A DNA stretch of 64,000 nucleotides from Nectonema munidae (Eukaryota; Nematomorpha; Nectonematoida; Nectonematidae), in the NCBI GenBank assembly GCA_030549495.1, contig JAUIRK010001056.1:248001-312000 (forward strand), written 5' to 3'. The notes beneath the pieces were generated by a model that was given only the letters and a program-made list of their open reading frames with translations, ran no database searches and had not been told where the DNA came from. Of this stretch, positions 24,601 to 31,689 are shown in pieces (within the stretch, counting starts at the first letter, position 1; each line of letters begins with the position of its first letter). The position numbers and the translations under genes are program-made.

Positions 24601-25326
24601 TTACACTAAAATCTCAATGTGTCCAAGACAAATAAGTTAAGCATGCAGTCGCATCGAAGTTATTTCAAGGCCCCAACCCCAAAAGACTCTTTCACATGTC
24701 AAAACTACCCTGAACTCGTAGGCTGAATAGCGAAATATTGCTCATCTTGAAGGAAATTAGCTCTTCAAGCAATTGATCTTAACGCCAGTGTCCCATCGTA
24801 TGCTTCTCTTCAATGAAATTTCGTAAATTTAAAGCAGACGCTTTTAATTTCTCGCTAGGCTGGAGGTGATTAGTCTTCAAAATTCTTCTCATTAAAGACT
24901 GAAACCACAATAGCACAAACTAAAACTTAGACTAATAAATTTTTAAAAAATAAGTAAAAATATATATAATATATATTAAATGTTCTTTATATTATTATAC
25001 AATTAAACTATGGTATCGTACAGAGTGAAGAGTAGTTACACAATGTGGATGTCCACTCATGCATGTTTATCTTAGGATATGCCTCCAACGCAGCTTGGGC
25101 TTATAGGACAAACTTTTTGTACATAAGGTCACTATAACGCTAACGATCAGCACATTTCCAAGTTTGGCTTAATCTGGATTTTACAAATCCCTCGAGAAGA
25201 GAAGAAATTTCATACTTTCAACTGACGAATGATTTCCTCAACGTGTGTCTTAACACTGAAAGGCTTCACTCCAATAGGATAGTCAACTCCATCATCCTCC
25301 GCAACTTTTTTATTTGAAATTCCCAT
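6598..25326 (-). CDS. PDS5: PDS5 cohesin regulator, 5' part of gene (13 exons; 3' part not in window)
   Basis: PDS5 binds the cohesin ring with Wapl and sororin/Eco1-type partners and controls cohesion and loop release on chromatin; it is a nuclear HEAT-repeat protein. Thirteen minus-strand segments translate in order into the N-terminal half of PDS5, about 730 codons. Joins (high to low): 25,326-25,216; 23,670-23,470; 19,536-19,450; 14,101-14,004; 12,611-12,485; 12,423-12,121; 12,054-11,939; 8,865-8,634; 8,119-7,980; 7,920-7,664; 7,265-7,126; 7,051-6,830; 6,755-6,598. Every join has GT..AG ends and codon phase is kept throughout. Hallmarks include 'YETLALHLSDEGFLKH', 'LADIFRLYAPNTPF', 'NKVFYLLE', 'CSWVKTFNLALELED', 'LWRAYIGR', 'FNDICVDVRLKC' and 'LLVERIFYSHLVPYQL'. 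The frame ends in phase 2 at 6,598 and no later exon was recognised, so the rest probably lies left of base 1. No transcript evidence; boundaries are from sequence alone. Confidence 0.93.
6830..7051 (-). CDS. PDS5: PDS5 exon 12
   Basis: 74 codons, phase 0: 'KEILKKCGSPQTTNLLYTTI', 'RSLMERVAPLFLDRKISSKL' and so on to 'HRIIKLIR'. Matches 'REI.RKL..PKQPTNPFLE.VK.LLERIAPVHID.EAI..L'. The acidic linker seen in vertebrates after this point is missing. Confidence 0.92.
7126..7265 (-). CDS. PDS5: PDS5 exon 11
   Basis: 140 bp: 'KFFLDSTKFIENMKKFDQLL' then 'KKLSNDKITCKNASNIS', equivalent to 'LPDP.KAQDF.KKFNQVL..D..L..QLE.L.SPTC.CKQA'. The acceptor ('ttttttaag') was chosen because it restores phase with exon 10. 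Donor GTAATT. Intron to exon 12 is 74 nt. Confidence 0.88.
7664..7920 (-). CDS. PDS5: PDS5 exon 10
   Basis: 257 bp; after the split Arg codon reads 'LLVERIFYSHLVPYQLDEDA', then 'DNSCKAVIEMWKRQ' and 'MVLAQLTKLS'. Equivalent to the 'LLVEKIFAQYLVP.NLE..ERMK.LY.LYASLD..AVKALNEMWK' region. Donor GTATCA in phase 1. Confidence 0.94.
7980..8119 (-). CDS. PDS5: PDS5 exon 9
   Basis: 140 bp: 'FRIRKEALLGLGSVYKHGFV' and 'FSWICDKIMHSFYQPSLED', corresponding to 'RVRKEAM.GLAQLYKKY' and 'WI.DKLLH.YYQ.S..D' in other PDS5 proteins. Ends with AG of a split Arg codon. The following intron (7,921-7,979) is only 59 nt, with a pyrimidine-rich end 'tctcttcttttcag'. Confidence 0.94.
8246..8476. mobile_element. TTAA-flanked foldback MITE (piggyBac-like), copy 1
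   Basis: TTAA at 8,246-8,249 and at 8,465-8,468 or 8,473-8,476. Inward from each end comes CTGGACCAAAATAATCTGACG on the left and CGACCAGCATAATCAGACG on the right. Both arms continue through AGACGATAT, a GTAAAGCAGAAGA-like block and CGTCTGC, so most of the element can fold back on itself. It lies in the PDS5 intron between exons 8 and 9. Confidence 0.75.
8634..8865 (-). CDS. PDS5: PDS5 exon 8
   Basis: 232 bp; completes the Arg codon, then 'FNDICVDVRLKCVQYCTYLL' and 'ISERSLDKK'. It matches 'FNDI...VRLECVKFA..CLMNHPDL...L......RS.DPEE.VR..V..TI..AAK' of the family, including the 'R.QDPDENVR' turn. Acceptor 'ttatctcaag', donor GTATGC. Confidence 0.94.
8870..9735. other. PDS5 intron sequence, nothing else recognised
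   Basis: AT-rich intron DNA in the 3.1-kb intron between PDS5 exons 7 and 8. Short open frames here lack splice context and family similarity. Confidence 0.5.
9740..10445 (-). pseudogene. piggyBac-like transposase debris in a PDS5 intron
   Basis: On the minus strand 10,330-10,440 reads 'FAVYIDNYFSSIPLLKHFK' then 'LECTGTV', the second-aspartate block ('.fDNyFtS..LL..L....TGTvR') of piggyBac transposases. A lysine-rich run and 'SKCEQGI' follow, then frameshifts and stops. A further readable minus-strand stretch at about 9,780-9,950 ('VQDVLCAARQQTKCTEDNAK') may belong to it but was not identified. ATG trinucleotide repeats lie at 9,973-9,995. Confidence 0.55.
10450..11935. other. PDS5 intron sequence, AT-rich
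   Basis: No exon or transposase pattern recognised. The text 'CGATGAGCCATTTTTACAC' near 10,500 recurs near 30,005, so part of this stretch is a dispersed repeat. Confidence 0.4.
11939..12054 (-). CDS. PDS5: PDS5 exon 7
   Basis: 116 bp: 'SVKPEERTATVKLLGRMFTK' through 'LWRAYIG' plus the first two bases of an Arg codon. This is the 'EERL.VVRLLAKLF..KDSDLA..N..LW..FLGRF' block of PDS5. Acceptor 'attttgcag', donor GTATTT. A 66-nt intron separates it from exon 6. Confidence 0.93.
12121..12423 (-). CDS. PDS5: PDS5 exon 6 (contains a lineage-specific acidic loop)
   Basis: 101 codons, phase 0. Opens 'SQKKERNELAVSLFKHIATT' and ends 'LSEVLPYLEIKIK', matching 'LAK.LLKRT...IE..I..FFNQ' through 'LL.VMPQLEFKLK'. 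Between 'FNHYLL' and 'YDFLYEIHAIS' lies a run rich in Ser, Asp, Asn and Gln, about 25-30 residues longer than the equivalent vertebrate segment. It is probably a disordered loop between HEAT helices. Confidence 0.9.
12485..12611 (-). CDS. PDS5: PDS5 exon 5
   Basis: 127 bp; begins by completing an Asn codon, then 'QNQIFRVQDLMLKVMVPLIE' and 'ISAELLEVIFIQLIDPVK'. This corresponds to the 'VQ..MLDLM..II.E....T.ELLD.IL..L' HEAT segment. Donor GTTTTT is weak. The intron to exon 6 is only 61 nt. Confidence 0.88.
12786..12923. mobile_element. TTAA-type MITE, copy 2
   Basis: TTAA followed by CCCTTTAGTGGCCAG on the left; CTGGTCACGAAAGGG then TTAT on the right. Inside are CAGACGATAT, AAGCAGAAGATT and GCAGACGA, the internal blocks shared with the copies at 8.25, 39.3 and 61.2 kb. 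Length is about 138 bp. It lies in the PDS5 intron between exons 4 and 5. Confidence 0.75.
13013..13995. repeat. Intron stretch with possible hAT end and a (GA)n microsatellite
   Basis: A GC-rich patch at 13,440-13,482 ends in CACTG and resembles the 3' end of a hAT-type MITE; a candidate left end near 13,018 has no matching target duplication, so this is tentative. A (GA)n tract occupies 13,573-13,597. No exon was seen here. Confidence 0.4.
14004..14101 (-). CDS. PDS5: PDS5 exon 4
   Basis: 98 bp encoding 'CCSWVKTFNLALELEDFQEV' and 'KLFKSFFNVV', equivalent to the 'LAWVKSYNIC.ELED' helix pair in vertebrate PDS5. Acceptor 'ttcttcag', donor GTAAGT. It ends in phase 2; the split codon is completed as Asn by exon 5. 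Confidence 0.9.
14110..14560. other. PDS5 intron sequence, nothing recognised
   Basis: AT-rich, no repeat copies or coding similarity noted between exon 4 and the SINE-like repeat. Confidence 0.4.
14590..14732 (+). repeat. SINE-like repeat with (AAC)n tail, copy 2
   Basis: Carries 'ACGAAAGTGTAACAAGAGTC', 'CTTTCCCTGAGAGTATTT' and 'ACTCCCTCAG' in the same order as the minus strand of 6,062-6,225, and ends in ACAACAACAAC (14,718-14,732). The two copies are clearly related but diverged. Confidence 0.6.
15290..16600 (+). pseudogene. Dead hAT transposase (ZBED5/GTF2IRD2-like type), split by a MITE
   Basis: Read on the plus strand with frameshifts, the parts in order are: 'LVDNFLFCETHQ' (about 15,370), 'ELKNVFNEVNKTVYLIKAKA' (about 15,880-15,940), and the C-terminal dimerisation region (about 16,400-16,560) with 'TTYECERAFS' and 'VSNDMKVALAKTVPNL'. 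These are landmarks of the hAT transposases related to ZBED5 and GTF2I-repeat proteins. Many stops and shifts show long decay. A hAT MITE at 15,554-15,874 interrupts it; removing it with one target copy rejoins the frame through 'PYPMSELKNVFN'. It lies in the PDS5 intron between exons 3 and 4. Confidence 0.8.
15554..15874. mobile_element. hAT MITE with perfect 8-bp target duplication and long poly-G/poly-C
   Basis: Flanked by CAATGAGT at 15,546-15,553 and again at 15,875-15,882, an exact 8-bp duplication as expected of hAT transposition. The left end begins CAGTGGGGGATCC and the right end finishes GGTCCATCCCTG. Inside are a run of 35 G (15,578-15,612), 17 G (15,812-15,828) and 13 C (15,846-15,858), the latter two forming a G/C hairpin. 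No coding capacity, so it must have been moved by an enzyme made elsewhere. Confidence 0.88.
16620..17540. other. PDS5 intron sequence, nothing recognised
   Basis: AT-rich, no strong coding or repeat signal. A TTATCTGATAG/AACTATCCGATG-like text near 17,050 may be an old DNA-transposon end but could not be paired. Confidence 0.35.
17600..18152 (+). pseudogene. Penelope-like element remnant with GIY-YIG endonuclease domain
   Basis: From about 17,862 the plus strand reads 'VIYKIECNLCNNYYTGETCR' followed by 'FRLREHIQN', the GIY-YIG nuclease signature (vYki.C..C...Y.GeT.R...R..EH) found at the C-terminus of Penelope-like retroelements. It ends 'NKQFSNSV' before TAA at 18,150-18,152. Just upstream, 'ACNARN' and a cysteine pair resemble the linker that joins RT to the nuclease. 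The RT itself is not recognisable. An (AT)n microsatellite (17,784-17,808) and an in-frame stop near 18,035 mark it as dead. Confidence 0.8.
18170..19445. other. PDS5 intron sequence; SINE tail fragment at right
   Basis: No exon recognised. 'GGGGGCTAGCAACAACAAC' at about 19,157-19,175 is a tail-only match to the (AAC)n SINE-like family. Confidence 0.4.
19450..19536 (-). CDS. PDS5: PDS5 exon 3
   Basis: 29 codons: 'DVLNFFIEQFAELRNP' then 'NKVFYLLE', matching the conserved 'KDIF.FI..QL..L....FNRYFYLLE' stretch of the family. Acceptor 'tttttaag', donor GTAACT, phase 0 on both sides. Introns of 3.9 kb and 5.3 kb flank it. Confidence 0.9.
19785..19840. repeat. Short dispersed palindromic repeat, copy 1
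   Basis: Contains AATAACGAGTATAATTCGTT and then ATTATGCCGAAAACCAGGTT. Nearly the same text occurs at 22,928-22,980. The core is an imperfect palindrome with 8-bp arms (AATAACGA/TCGTTATT). It looks like the end of a small DNA element whose other end was not found. Confidence 0.5.
20292..20400 (-). repeat. tRNA-derived SINE copy, tRNA head deleted
   Basis: Matches the tail of the SINE family also at 34.45, 37.03, 51.09 and 61.69 kb: 'GGTAAAGGTACTGTGGAGG', 'TTTTCATCGAGAAGGCA', 'CGCTTGTATCGAACTATGAG', 'CACTCACGCCCC'. The stretch carrying the B box is missing between 'GCAGGATCTAACC' and 'TCACTCACG'. A poly-C run (20,400-20,413) starts exactly at its CCC end. Confidence 0.75.
20473..20768. repeat. 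Two adjacent repeat blocks, each found again elsewhere
   Basis: 20,473-20,597 is the same as 26,978-27,102 over 125 bp with no gap that I can see. 20,604-20,768 is near-identical to 24,019-24,184, with a few substitutions and small indels. The second block ends in TTGTGCGCCTTA, like a DNA-element terminus. Here the two blocks touch; elsewhere they occur separately. Confidence 0.8.
20770..22900. other. PDS5 intron sequence with a hAT end fragment
   Basis: AT-rich. 'ACAGGGTGGGCAAACTGTGAG' at about 21,804 resembles the common hAT terminus CAGGGGTGGGCAAACT, but no partner end was found. (TA)n lies near 21,752-21,768. The similarly worded stretches near 22,020-22,045 and 22,530-22,560 (CTTTTTCTTAC/AACTTGATTATC on opposite strands) suggest a foldback of about 0.5 kb. 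Confidence 0.4.
22928..22980. repeat. Short dispersed palindromic repeat, copy 2
   Basis: Second copy of the 19,785-19,840 repeat, with AATAACGAGTACAATTCGTT and the same GCCGAAAACCAGGTTT continuation. Confidence 0.5.
23470..23670 (-). CDS. PDS5: PDS5 exon 2
   Basis: 67 codons, phase 0 at both ends, acceptor 'ttctgcag'. Carries the most diagnostic PDS5 block: 'ENYETLALHLSDEGFLKH' followed by 'LADIFRLYAPNTPF'. Two donors are possible: GTTATA after codon 64, or GTAAAA after 'NNVIS'. The second is preferred because it restores the residue count seen in other PDS5 proteins. Confidence 0.9.
24019..24184. repeat. Dispersed repeat block, second copy of 20,604-20,768
   Basis: Shares TCACTATCGCAGCATCAGCG through ACACTTGTGCGCCTTA with only a few differences. 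Lies in PDS5 intron 1. Confidence 0.8.
25216..25326 (-). CDS. PDS5: PDS5 exon 1 (start codon)
   Basis: Starts at ATG 25,324-25,326 and encodes 37 residues, including 'DYPIGVKPFSVKTHVEEIIR', the conserved N-terminal 'YP.GVK' segment of PDS5 proteins. Donor GTATG follows 'RQLK' in phase 0. The reading frame leads straight into 'KCSEFFQSFNQ' of exon 2, which matches the spacing in animal PDS5. A 5' untranslated exon could lie further right. Confidence 0.85.
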
Positions 25327-25329
25327 ATC

Positions 25330-26975
25330 TCTAAAAAATGATGACATACAAACTGTGAAAGATAAAAAATTATGATAACTTTAAAATATGACTGTAACCG
25401 CTCCTCCTCTCATTTTGAAAATATTTTCAGCCAGTACTGTGCAAATGTCATCAACCATCACAAAAGATAGATAAGGCAAACAGTTCGCAAATATAGTACG
25501 TTTTCATTTACTATGCATAATAGATGAAATGGGTGGCAAAAACAAAATACGGGTTATAACTTCGAAAATAAGTCAAACTAATATAACATTGTCATGTACT
25601 ACTAAACGTAAAGTATAGGTCAAAATGAAAAATAAAGAAAAGATATATGCAGGCTCTAGATAATTAAAAAATAACACAATGACTTAAAGTAAAGGGGATA
25701 TAATTTTCTTTTGGTAGAGTAATGGGAAGCAGGATATACCATTTAAAAATTTATTATAAAAGATCCCACCGTAACTGCGGATAACTTCAGCGACTTTATC
25801 AAGTTGAAATACCTTGAGAATATTCCTTATTCTATAATTTCGCCACTAATCACCTAATTAACGCTTTGGGCTAGAACAAATTCTCCATATGATCGTGAAT
25901 AGCAATAATTTTTCATAAACTCTTCATGCCTTTCTCTGAAATTAGGATTTATAGCTATCATGAGCTTGGCACAAATTTATCACAGTTCGCCCTCCCCGCG
26001 CCCCCTAGATGTGCGCCCGTGCTATATATCTAGATATTGTGATTAAGTCATTTGCCATTATAGTACGATGGATATTCTACCGTTGTTAATTCCTAACTTT
26101 ATCTTTATTGTGCAGTGTATCTGAATATATATTTTTCTTTTTCTTTAGCCCCACTTAAGGTCCTTCTTAAATTTTTTCTAAAGCCACCATTGTTCCTATA
26201 TGTGGCTTATTTTAATCTATCTTTTAATATGATATAACATATGGTCAAATAATAATACTTTTCAAATAACTAATTCAGCGCTACCTAAATAAAGAAAGAT
26301 TTTATAATTGTATTTTTATAAAAAAAGATATTTAGTTAATTAAAAGTACATTTTTCTTTAAATAAATGACATGTACTATGTAAAATAAAGATATATCCTT
26401 TATACCTTAATTAAATTTTTGATAATTTTGACTTTGAATAAAACGTAAACAAATGGCTAAGAAGTTTCAAAAGTTGTATCCTATTATACATAATGGAATC
26501 AAATATTTAATTTTTGTATGAACCATATTAAAAAAATTTTATAATAAAAATGTAACCAAAGGATCAAAAATCAAAAGTATTTATCGGAATTTAAATCACC
26601 TTTATCGACCATATTAAGAATATAAATTATAAACTAATTGACTAAGAATGAATACCGATATAATAGTCAAAGATAAACTATGTGTGGTTCTAGAACACAC
26701 AGGATACAAAATAATTTAATTTAATATTACCAAATTTAATTGATTTTTGAATTAATTGAATCATAACAATTCATTTATCACGACATTTCTGAATCAATAA
26801 GGTAATTAAAAAAGTTTTTAAATGTGTAAATTATAAAATTAATTGATAAACAAAAATCCCCAAAAAAATAAACAAAAATTTTCTATAAAAACTCACAGGC
26901 TAATGTAATAAAACTAATGATGAGTTTTATTTATCATATATGATTATTGTTTTTTTAAGTTAATTTATTAAAAAT
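25330..26975. other. Region right of the PDS5 start; no second gene seen
   Basis: This would hold the PDS5 promoter and any 5' untranslated exon, but no motif is clear enough to call. A GC-rich patch at 25,985-26,025 (CGCCCTCCCCGCGCCCCCTAG) resembles the end of a DNA element. The rest is AT-rich. Confidence 0.4.
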
Positions 26976-26977
26976 AG

Positions 26978-27102
26978 AATAAAAATATTAAAATCAAACT
27001 TTTTATTCTACATTTATTTAAATTTTATTTCAATAGACTACCATTTAAAGATTAACAAGAAAAAACGCGCAAAATAATATAAATTGGACTAAAAAATAAA
27101 GA
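26978..27102. repeat. 125-bp dispersed repeat, second copy of 20,473-20,597
   Basis: Appears identical to the first copy over the whole length with a constant offset of 6,505 bp, so no indels. High identity suggests recent movement or conversion. Confidence 0.85.
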
Positions 27103-27841
27103 AAAATTTTTTCAGAAAGAATTCTGCAATTATCCCTTCTAAAATTAAATATATTAAGTAAAAAATAATACATATGTTTTAAGATTACTCTTCATTAAAA
27201 AAATATTTTGATGCAAATATTTTAGCTTTTTACAGAGTTCGAACGGTTAAAACCTCAAATTAAGTCAAAGATAAAAAAAACATTCTTAGCAACCATCAAG
27301 TCTCATATGGATCTATTGCTGAATTTTGGAATTGTAAACATTGCCTTGATTTCTCACTTCCCCAAGACATTTTCATTATTATGTTACATGTTCTTAAAAT
27401 TATGTTTTGAAGACTTTTTTTTTTTAAATATTATTTTTCATGTTTTAGTCAAGAATACGAATCGTGCCATATTTGTCACTGTCCAACTGAAGGGTAATAA
27501 AAAGTAAAGAGTTTTAATACAAAACTTTATTGACCGAAACAAAACCAACGTTCATGGAATTGCTTGAAACAGTTTCTTTTTGTGGAACAACATAAAAAAA
27601 AGCAAGTCATACATCGAAACGATGTCTTTGACTCCTGTTTTTTGGAACTCCATAACTTGCATCTTCCTTTTTTTTCAACGGTTTCAACTAAATGTTATGG
27701 CGTAGTAGTAATAACGTGTGATATGCTCGAACTCTCTGAAATTTTTCTTTTTCTTGAGAAAAAATCGGATGTTAATAATCTCCATTCTAAATTCAACCGA
27801 AGATAGACAAGTTTGATTTTGTTGGAGAACGAGTTTTCAAA

Positions 27842-29095
27842 TTATTTTTTATATAAAATGTAGGAATTATTTATTAGAATTTGTAATAACTCAAAAAAGA
27901 TTTTGTGATAATATTTTGTCTTTAATCTTCTTTCATTTTTATAATTAGATGACAATTGTTTTATTGTATCAACTCCTTTTATATATTTATTATACTCAGA
28001 TACAATTATTGGACAGCACACCTTTTCTTTTTCTTTTGACTTCTTCTTCCTCCTTTCTATAAATTTTGTTTCTTTTGTGTTTAAAATTTTTGACAAAATA
28101 AGTACAGATCTGTTGTCCATCCATTTGAAAACTCCATAAGCACCAGAAAGAAAGTATTCAATGTCTCCTCTTTTCAACTTTTTCTTAGTGATAAATTTTA
28201 TTATTTCCCAAGTCTTTAAACAAATTAGGTGAAGAAAGAAAGTTGTCCATGTATAGCTCTACTCCAGATCCTTTCAAGTTTTTGGTCAATTTTTTTACTA
28301 CCCTTTCACCAAGTGTAAACCCATTCTTCACTTCTTAACTAGCATACAAATGACACTCAAAAAGATTACCAGACAAACTATCACAACGACACCAAAGCTT
28401 AAAACCCCATTTTACAGATTTATTTTTTATAAACTGTTTAACAAAATAATGTCCTTTGAAATTAATCATATGCTCATCAATTGATTGCTGGTTGGTAGAA
28501 GTCATAGCTATTTGAAAAGCTCAAATACTGTTCTAACTTTATTCTATTATGTTTTGGATCTGTAATAGAGGGAAACTTGCTATTGTCATTGTAATGTAGA
28601 ACAGAACATAAAAAAAGAAACGATCGCGAGTGATTAGATTAGCGATAAAAGTTACGGCCAAAATTGAACACGTACTCCAATAATCCCTCAACCTTGGCAG
28701 TTTATGTACACCCATACTCAAGTGTATAACTATAAAACAATACATCTCTTTAAAATCTATTTCTCCTACAATTCCTTTTTGATTCATGTAGATTTTGTTT
28801 TGATTGAATAAATCATGCATTAAAATGTCAAAATTACAAGTTTTCGAAAAAATTTCATAACAATTCGTATTACTTATGTTTTCAATTTCATCATTTATCT
28901 TACCCCAACTTCTATAGGACAACGGTATGGAAAAACACTCGTCTCTTTTTGTCAATGTAAAATCTCCAATTTCAAAGTCTTGTGAAAAAAACGGAGTGTA
29001 CTCTTTGAGAATCTACAATTTCAATCTTTTCTGCTTGATTTTCATCATCTTCTTCCACATATTGTTGATCCTCAAAATCTAAATTGAAATTTTCA
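27842..29095 (-). pseudogene. Second decayed piggyBac transposase
   Basis: Minus-strand parts in order: an acidic N-terminus (about 29,090-29,020, 'YVEEDDENQAEKIEIV'); 'TKRDECFSIPLSYRSWGKIN' (from 28,955); the first catalytic Asp in 'QQSIDEHMINFKGHYFV' (about 28,478); the second in 'ELYMDNFLSSPNLF'; and the third in 'EYNKYIKGVDTIKQLSSNY' (about 27,970). It ends near 27,842. Stops and frameshifts occur, for example in 'HLYAS' before 'EVKNGF'. It resembles the vertebrate PGBD-type branch more than the copy at 3-1,541. A TTAA (29,448-29,451) followed on the minus strand by CACTTTAAGACCGAGAGGAC may be its 5' end. Confidence 0.88.
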
Positions 29096-29199
29096 TAATT
29101 TCACAATGAAACTACGAATCCGAGGGATAAACAAAATGAGAAAACACGTGAGTACAATTAATCAAAAAATCATATGGACTGTCAAAACTTTGTGCGTCT

Positions 29200-30535
29200 C
29201 TTTTCAATATTGGCAACATGCATGCATGTATCTTAAGACCTAGAGTGACATATATGTCCGGTATAATTTGATGACCTATTTTTTCTGCCAGACATACATT
29301 ATCTTTTGAGATTTCTTAACTTGACGGATTGAATATTTATGAAGTTTTCAAGCAGATGATCTTTGGGTTTTCCAATTTCCAAACTTGAATTTTTTTTAAA
29401 TTTAATTTTTTATGAACGGACATATATGTCCTCTCGGTCTTAAAGTGTTAACAAAAATATAATGTTCTTTAGCACTAAAAAAGCTTTCAGCCATTAGCAA
29501 CATGAGGCTTGATCCCTTTAGATTATCTCCAAATACAAGGCAGGATTTAATCGCAATGGGACCCTAGGCCAAACTCTTTCACTTCCATTTTTGTGCTTAT
29601 TCAATCTTCTAATTCTTCTTCCCAAGAGAAGCTTTTTCAATATACATATATATATATATACTTACAGAAGTTCAGTCTTATAGTATGTAAATGATGTACT
29701 ATGATCATTTTCACATATCGTAAAAAGGAATATTACTGTTTGATGGTAATTATACAATGAACTGAAAAAATAGCATTGCATTTAAATAGTGTTTCCAAAG
29801 ACAAAGAGTGTGTTTCAAAGAACTTTCTAAATACCAAGAAGGGAATAAAAATATAAGGTTTTAATAACAAAAAATTGAATTATTTATATTTAAAAAAAAT
29901 ATTTGGCTTGTTTAATTTCATTTATAGTAATTGAGTGAATATTTTAATCAATAAATTTATTAATTCAAGGTAGAATCAATTCTGAAATTTTTCGAAAGTC
30001 TAATGATGAGCCATTTTTACACCCTTTGCTAGGAGGCCGCTGCAGCATTAGTGGCCTTTGGCCAATGGCCTATATCGGCTATAGCTAAATTTACCTTGCC
30101 CATATATTCGCCATTTATTTTTTGTAAGCTGAAACTCTTTCTGATTATAGAAAGATTTATTTTGATAAATACTTAAGTTTAGGAGAAAATAGAGTATGTA
30201 TTTGAAAAATCGTTACATATCTATCAGAAACAACATAAAATACACAATTCAAGTTCCCAAAGAAAATTATTATTCAAACACCTTTGCTCATTGTAATTCA
30301 ACATAGAAATTTGGCTCCATAATAAACAAAATTATATATGGTGAAAAAGAGAACAGGATATGCATTGAACGTCGATCAATATCTATCACTGACCATACTA
30401 TTGCAAATTAATTTAATGATTTTTTCACAAAGATAGATTACACCCCTAAAAAACTAGAACTTTTTCTATGTAGGAAGTTCCTTATACATTCAGTTTCAAA
30501 CTTGCACAAATATTGTTATTTCATATTATCAAGAA
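29200..30535. other. AT-rich stretch; probable piggyBac subterminal repeats at left
   Basis: The block GACATATATGTCC occurs in direct and inverted form at about 29,249 and 29,418, flanked by AAGACC/GGTCTTAA. This fits terminal or subterminal repeats of the neighbouring piggyBac. The rest shows no gene; (TA)n lies near 29,645-29,660. Confidence 0.4.
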
Positions 30536-30539
30536 GATA

Positions 30540-30905
30540 GGGAACAACCCTACAAATGATATTTTTGCTATTTCAGTGAATCACGTAAAACAGTTGAATC
30601 TTTGTATATCAGAATGCTTTTCTTTTGCAATTAATAAATGTCTCCAGTAGAATATCTTTCCATATATTTTAAAATTATCCAAAGTCATCGCTATATTTAA
30701 AAAAGATAAGAATAAAATTGAAAATTACAGAGAGGTTACGATTATTTGAATCTTTTCAAATATCTTTCCTCATTAGTAAGCTTCAGTTTGGTTTCAAGAA
30801 AAAATATTCAACCGAAACATTTCATTCATAGTTTAAAAACATTGGTTAATTTTCTCGAGAAAAAAGAAGTTATTTTTATGTTGTTTTTATATCTATCAAA
30901 AGCTT
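30540..30905 (+). pseudogene. LINE reverse transcriptase fragment
   Basis: Plus strand reads 'NIFPYILKLSKVIAIFKKDK' then 'NKIENYREVTI', and after a frameshift 'LQFGFKKKYSTET'. This matches the 'fP..lKiakViPifKkgd...i.NYRPIsll' and 'QfGFr...sT' blocks before motif A of LINE reverse transcriptases. It is a short, frameshifted relic. A G-rich hairpin (30,908-30,955) follows. Confidence 0.75.
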
Positions 30906-31468
30906 CAACTGCCCCCCTCCCAACATGTTTTCAGGGGGAGGGGGGGAGGGGCGAAAATGACCTTCGCCTCCCCAATAATTTTCTATAAGTAAGAGTTGCT
31001 GCTTGTTTATAAAACATGTATGATGATCGCATTATAGAATGTAATGATCATTCAAATACATGATAATCTAAGATAAGAGAATAAAAGAAGGAATGTAGAC
31101 TTTCGAATCAATCAAACATCATGCCAAGCTGCTCTGAAATTCCTATCAAACATATTTTACAGGCGATGCGTGAGAGTTATATAATAATAATTATCCATTA
31201 TTTCAATATTAACAAAATAAGTAGGCAATGTTTATCACAGTGTCTCCTCCTTGTAGTATTTTTGAGCAAACACATGTTGATGATCTACTAGATTTTCTCA
31301 TCTTCTGTCACAGGGATTCTATTTTTCTTTCTGTCTCCTCTGTTTTTCCCTTCCGCTTTCTCTGCTAAAACTCAATCATTCACTTAAGCTCTATTTCAAG
31401 CTTTCTTCTTTCACTCATGCCCTCTTCTCTTGTTTAAGCTCTCCTATCTCATTCAGGTCTCTTCTCTC

Positions 31469-31679
31469 CAGTGACGTAGATAGGCTGGGCATGAGGGGCC
31501 GTGCCCACTCTCCTATGTACCTTATGGTGCACCCATGCACATTATGCGATATCAATTTTCGAAAATTTCTCCAATGAAAGATCAAGAAAGTATAATTAAT
31601 GTTTCTCAAGTTTTTTGTCTTTAAATTGTGCCCCCCCCCCCCCCCCCCGCCTATCAACTTTTTTCTCGCTACATCACTG
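31469..31679. mobile_element. hAT MITE with poly-C tract
   Basis: Left end CAGTGACGTAGATAGGCTGG; right end, read inward, CAGTGATGTAGCGAG. Flanks are CTTCTCTC (31,461-31,468) and CTTCTGTC (31,680-31,687), a 7-of-8 target duplication. It contains 18 C at 31,631-31,648. 211 bp, non-coding. Confidence 0.82.
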
Positions 31680-31689
31680 CTTCTGTCTA

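Noticed and set aside
24784..24898. Minus-strand segment with acceptor and donor, reading 'SLMRRILKTNHLQPSEKLKA', between PDS5 exons 1 and 2
   Set aside because: Its 115 bp is not a multiple of three while the flanking exons join in phase 0, and exon 1 to exon 2 already matches PDS5 without a gap. It could be debris of another element.
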